64,000 bases of DNA from Saccharopolyspora hirsuta (GTDB lineage Bacteria; Actinomycetota; Actinomycetes; Mycobacteriales; Pseudonocardiaceae), in NCBI RefSeq assembly GCF_008630535.1, contig NZ_VWPH01000013.1:124001-188000 (forward strand). Direction: 5' to 3'. Below are positions 27,101-33,100 of this stretch, in pieces (within the stretch, counting starts at the first letter, position 1; every line of letters starts with the position of its first letter). The notes under the pieces were generated by a model. That model was not told where the DNA came from, ran no database searches, and saw nothing but the letters and a program-made list of their open reading frames with translations. The position numbers were made by a program, and so were the translations under genes.

Positions 27101-30100
27101 GGCTTGGGCTACGGCGCGACCAGCCCGCACGTCCAGCAGAACTCCGACGCCCGGCCGGTGAACCGCAAGTCCGGCGAGCGGCACGGCGCGAACAGCACCA
27201 CGAAGCTGGAGGTCGGCGAGCGCGGCTCGAAGGTCAAGCTGAACCGCTACCGCGCGGACGCGGTGCACGTCATCGAGGTGTCCACCAAGCTGCGCGGCGG
27301 CCGGTGGACCGAACCGCACCGCACGTCCTGGCTCTACCCGAACAGCGTGGTCTTCGACGTCGGCGTGGCGGACTCGGCGAAGTTCGACCCCGACGCGCAC
27401 GCCCACCGGACCCGGGCCGAGCACGAGGCGTTCGCGCAGGTCGACCTGGCCGCGGAGCTGGACCAGCTGTCGAAGATCCACCTCGACGACGCCGACTTCC
27501 AGTCCGAAGTGGACGCGCTGGCGCAGATCGACCTGTCCGGGGAATCGCGGATTTCCGAAGTGGACACTTCAGCGGACGGATCCCGCAGCCCGAACCTCTC
27601 CTCGCCCGAGTCCGGTCCCGACAGCCCGAAACCGACCCCGCCTGCGGCCGAATCCGACCCCGGCAAGCAGGAACCTGCCCCGCAGAAGCCCTCCGCGACC
27701 GTCTACGACGAGGCGATCGCGCAGGCCTACGCCCACCTCACGCCGGAGCAGGCCGCGAACCTGGATGGCCACACCCCGGTCTACGTGCACGGCGACGGCG
27801 ACTGCCTGTTCCACGCGCTCAAGATCGCCAGCCCCGAGCTGGCCGACAAGTCGGTGGCGGAGATGCGCGCCCGCGCCGCCGACCACCTCCGGCAGAACTG
27901 GACCGACTACGCGCCCTTCTTCGACGGCATCGACCGGGACACGGCCGCCGGGAAGATCACCACACCGGGCTACTACGGCCCGGAGGTCGGGGACCACATC
28001 CCCGCCCTCGTCGCCCACGCCTACGACCTGAACCTCCAGGTCCTCGACCTCGACAGCGGTGTGCGCCACGAACTCGACGAGCGCGAGGTCCGCCCGGCCC
28101 CGGTCGTCCTCGCGCGCACGGGCCGCGAGGGCGCCGCGCACTACTACGCGACGCTGCCCGCCCCGGACCTGACCGTCGAGAGCACCGGGACCCCGACGCC
28201 GCTGGGCATCGGGGACAAGGTGATCTCGCCGTCGGCGAAGCTGCTCGCGGTCGGCGGCCGGGAGGTCGGCACCGCGAAGCAGCAGCTGGTCGGGGCGGTC
28301 GTCGACGCGGTCGGGGGCAGCCCGCTCGGCCAGACCTGGACCGGGGCCGACATGACCGCGCTGACCGAGCACCTGAACGGGCTCACCGAGGTCGACCTGG
28401 TGCACAAGCTCAACGCCGGGCACCTGGTCCCGCTCGGCCCGAAGCGGCACGCGTGGCTGCAGCTGACGCCCACGTCCGCCGCGCACGCGCAGCGCAGCCC
28501 GGGCGCGGCGCAGGAAGTCCGGTTCGAGACCGGGCCGAGCTCCGGCAGCAGCGAGCAGCACTCGCACAAGCAGAAGTTCAGCGTCACCCCCGGCGTCCTC
28601 ATGGAGCTCTCCGGCAGCCCGTTCTACGTGTGGCCCACCGTCTCCACCAGCAAGGAGGGCGCGGTCAAGCACGGGCAGTCCACCTCGGAGAGCCTGCTCC
28701 ACGAGCGCAAGCTGGGCCAGCAGCTGGCGGCCGTCGACCTCGACTTCGAGGTGCGCGCGACGCTGGTGGACGACGGCGTCCGCAGCGCCGAGGTGGTCGC
28801 CCCGCTGCCCGAGACGCTGCAGTTCGGCTACCCGCCGGAAGCGCTGGGCACCCCGGTCACCGACAACCCGCACCACACCCTGCGGGGCGACCGCCGACCA
28901 CCGGCGGTGCCGACCGCGGTGCAGAACCTGATCAGCAAGGTCGCCGGGTACGGGGACCTCAGCGGCCTGCGCCAGATCGTGCTGCAGCACCTGGTCCGGC
29001 TGGCCCCGGACGCGTCCAAGCTGCACCAGGACTTCGCGGCCAACTTCTCCGAGGACGGCCTGCTGGACAACGCCACCCCCGCGCTCACCGGCCCGGTCAA
29101 GATCGCGCGCCAGGTGGCGGAGCTGCGCGACAAGTCCGGCCCGGTGACGAGCTGGCTGCCGCGCCCGGTGGACGACGCGGCCAAGGCGGTGCGGAACCAC
29201 TTCACCTCGGACACCACGAAGTACAGCGCCGAGGCGACCCTGCGGCCGAAGCTGCGCGGGTTCCAGAAGGTCGGCACGTCCACCCTGCAGTCCGGCACCA
29301 CCCGTCGCCGCGCCGAGCAGCTGGTGTTCCAGAGCAGCACGACCTCCGCGGCGGAGCTGGGCGTGGAGGTGCGCGGGCTCAAGGCCGTCGGCCAGGTGGG
29401 CGAGGCCGGGAAGCTCCCGGTGCAGGTCGGCGGCAGCGCCGCGCTGAAGGCGGGCGCCAGCCACACCACGACCGTGCAGGGCAAGGCCAAGCAGTACCTC
29501 AAGCAGAAGTCGTTCGCCGAGTCCGGCAGCACCCTGTACCGGATCGACCTCGGCCTCGACTACCAGCTGTCGGTCACCTCCGACGGCAGGAAGGCCGGTG
29601 AAAACCCCTCCGGAACCGGGGAAACCGCCGCCTACGTGTGGGTGAAGGACAGCGACGCCGCCGAGTTCGAGGCCGTCCTGCAGGCCGCGCTGGACGGCGT
29701 GCCGCGCCCGACGCCGCTGCCGCAGGCCGACAGCACCCTGACCGCCGAGCAGAAGCAGGCCTACGCCGAGGTCGCCAAGAACACCAGGCTCTCCGACCTC
29801 AGCAAGCTGACCGGATCGGAGCAGGTCGCGGACCGGGTCCGGCACATCGCGCGGGGCGCGATCACCCGCGACGGATCGCTGACGCCGGAGCGGCGCAACG
29901 AGCTGCTGACCGAGCTCGACGACCAGCTCGGCAAGCTGGACCCGGCGAAGCTGATCCGCCAGTTCGCGCACATCGGCACCAACGCGATCGCCACCGAGGT
30001 CACCGTGCGGGGCAACCAGTACGCGGTGCACAGCCCCAAGGACGCCGAAAGCGCGCTGGCCGACTTCGCGGCGCAGCTGGAGGCCGCAGGAGAACCGCCC

Positions 30101-33100
30101 CTCACGGTCGCCGAGAAGAAGCAGATCCTCGCCGAGCTCAAGGCGAACGAGGCGATCCGCGCGGAGAACGGGCTGCGCAAGCCCTGCTCGATCGACACCG
30201 AGGTGCACGTCAAGGGCAAGAACTACCCGGTGCGCAGCACGAAGTCCGCCTCGGCCGCAGCGGCGGAATTCGCCCACGAGCTGGGGAAGAGGGGCATCCA
30301 CCTCGACGCGGACCAGATCGCCGGTGTCCGCGACATCCTGAAGGCGGACAAGCAGAACCGCCGCAGCGGCGGCAAGCACGCCTACGCCGTCCAGCTCGAA
30401 CTGGGCGACTACCGGATCGACGTGGCGGTCACCGGCACCCCCAAGGAGGTGCTGACCGCCCAGACCGTGCCGAACGCCAAGATCTCCGGCAACCGCGGCC
30501 TGGAGACCGTCGTCGGCAGCTCGACCTCGGACGGCCTGTCCGGGACCTTCGCGGGCCGGTTCCGGTCGCGGATCAAGAACTTCGCCGCAGGCCCCGGCAG
30601 CGGCCTGTACGCCAACTTCAACGCCGGTTTCGACATCACCTCGTCGCGCAGCACCAGCTCCGGCTCGACCACCACGGCCGGGGACGAGACCGACGTGACC
30701 TACCAGGGGGCCGCGGTCGAGATCCAGCAGGCCTTCGACCTCGACGTCGCGGTCACCGTGACGCACCGGGGCGAGCTGCGCAGCAGCACCGCGGACACGG
30801 TGCACAGCGCGGCCGAGTACCTGGTCCCGGAGTTCCTGGCCGAGCACGCGAACAGCTTCCGGACCGGTGTGGTGCAGGTCCTGGACGCCGAACCCGACCT
30901 CGGGCCGAAGGTGCCGGAGGACCTCGGGTACGTGCTGACCTCGCCCGGCGACGCGACCTTCGAACTGCTGCAGGGCAAGTCCGGGCAGCTGCAGCAGGAC
31001 GCGTCCCTGGCGGTCAAGGCGGCGTGGGAGCAGCAGCGGCTCAAGCTCCCGTTCACCCACGGGCCGAAGTTCCGCGCCGAGCTGGACCCCAACCAGGTCG
31101 GCACCGCGCTGACCCAGGGCCACCGGGGCCCGCAGATCACCGCCCAGGGCATCCGCAGCGGCGCGATGTTCGACCGCGCGGTGCGGGAGACCGCGTCGGT
31201 CGAGTACTACAACGCGAAGAAGATCGGCACCGTCGACGCCGGTTCGCTGACGGTCAGCGACATCGCCAAGCTGGGCCGCGGCCTGCGGTCCGGCACCGGT
31301 TCCGGCCTGTCCGGCGGCGGGACGCTGCAGCTCGGCGCGGTCGGGCTGGACGGCTTCGCGTCGTGGTCCGCCTCGCGGGACACCGGGCAGGGCGAGTCCG
31401 CCTCCGGCACGCACAAGCTCACCCACGAGTCCGGCGGGCGGTACGCGCTGGTCCTGGTCGACTCGGTGCTGACCCAGCAGGTGGACGGCTACCAGAACTT
31501 CCGCGGCCACCCGACGCACTGGAAGACGCTCAACCCCTACCCGGTCGGCGGCGCCCGGAAGCAGCAGAGCTACCTGATGCGGGACTCGACCGTCCTGCTG
31601 ATGACCGAGGCGGACGCCGACGCGCTGCTGAACCAGCAGGCGGAGTCCACCGCTGCGACCGAGGTCGCCGCCCCGACCGACATCGGCAAGTCGCTGGACG
31701 CCTCGGTCGGCCTGCAGAAGCTGACCACCGACGTGCCGCTGTCCGAGCGCGCGGCGGCGATCTACCAGCGGCACGTGCCCGACCTGGTGCCGACGTCGAA
31801 CCGCGAAGGAGCACCGGACCGGCCGCTCTACGACGCGATCCACCGCCTGCAGTTCCTCGACCAGAAGGCGGTGCAGCGCGAGATCCTCAACGGCGGGGTG
31901 ACGCTCTACGAGGAGTACCCGACCTGGGAGGGCAACTACTACACGGCGCTGCACGTCGAGGCCGAGCCGGTGTCGGCCGCGGCGACGGTGACGGAGCTGC
32001 CGGACGGCGGTCGTTCCTTCGCCGAGCACCTGGCGGTCTTCGGCGACGACCAGCAGCACTCGCTGAGCACGACCAAGGCGTTCCAGCTGGCCTTCAACAT
32101 CATGCCGCCGACCAGCAACCCGAACGTGCTGGCCGGACCGGCACCGGCGATCGGCGTCAGCAAGGGCTCGGGCACCGACCTGGCCACCGGCACCTCCGCC
32201 CAGCACGGCGACCGGACCGAGCGCACCGGCCGGAACGTCCGGATGGACGTCCCGGTGCGGCTGCGCTTCAAGCTCGCGGTCTACCGCGCGGACTCGCACC
32301 TGGTGCAGACCCTGACCAACGGCTGGGGCTTCTCGAAGAGCTTCCGCGACGTCGGCGCCCGCCACGTGGACCTCGGCGACGACGCCGCGGTGGACGCGAA
32401 CGCCAAGCTGCTGGTGCCGGCGGAGCTGCAGAACGTCCAGGCCACCGCCGGGCCCCTGGAGGTCGGCGAGCAGCTGACCGGCAACGACGTCACGGAAGCC
32501 GCCCGCAACGCCGACTCGCTGCTGGTCACCAAGCAGTTCCGCGACGGCCTGGTGCCCTTCGTGGCCGACGTGATCAGCCGCGCGGCCAACGCCGACCACA
32601 GCGTGCACAAGCCCGCCCAGCGCCTGGTCGGCCACGGCAACCCGCACCGCGGCGAGCTGGAGAACCTGCTGTCCGACCAGCTGCTGCGCCCGAACGCCAA
32701 GATCCTCATGCAGGACGACGGCGGCTACGGCCACCGGATGACGCTCGCGGAGCAGACCTTCGCCAGCGACTACCGCGTCGACCTGAAGTACCGGGTGTTC
32801 AACCCGGAGCTGATCGGGCAGCAGAGCACCAGCCGCAACGAGCGGATGCAGGGCCGGTCCACCTCGGAATCGGTGACCGACGTGAAGAACCCGGCGGCGG
32901 GCTCGGCGACCGGCGGTCTCACGGCCCTGGACGGCATCGGCTGGGTGGCCCCGGAGGGCACCGCGGGCACCAAGCACAAGCTCACCACCGACGCCAACGA
33001 CGGCATCGACCAGCAGACCCGAACCCGCCACGCCGACCAGACCCGCCACCTGTTCAAGCTCGACGTCCAGTACACGGCAACGGCCACGGCCACCTCCCGC

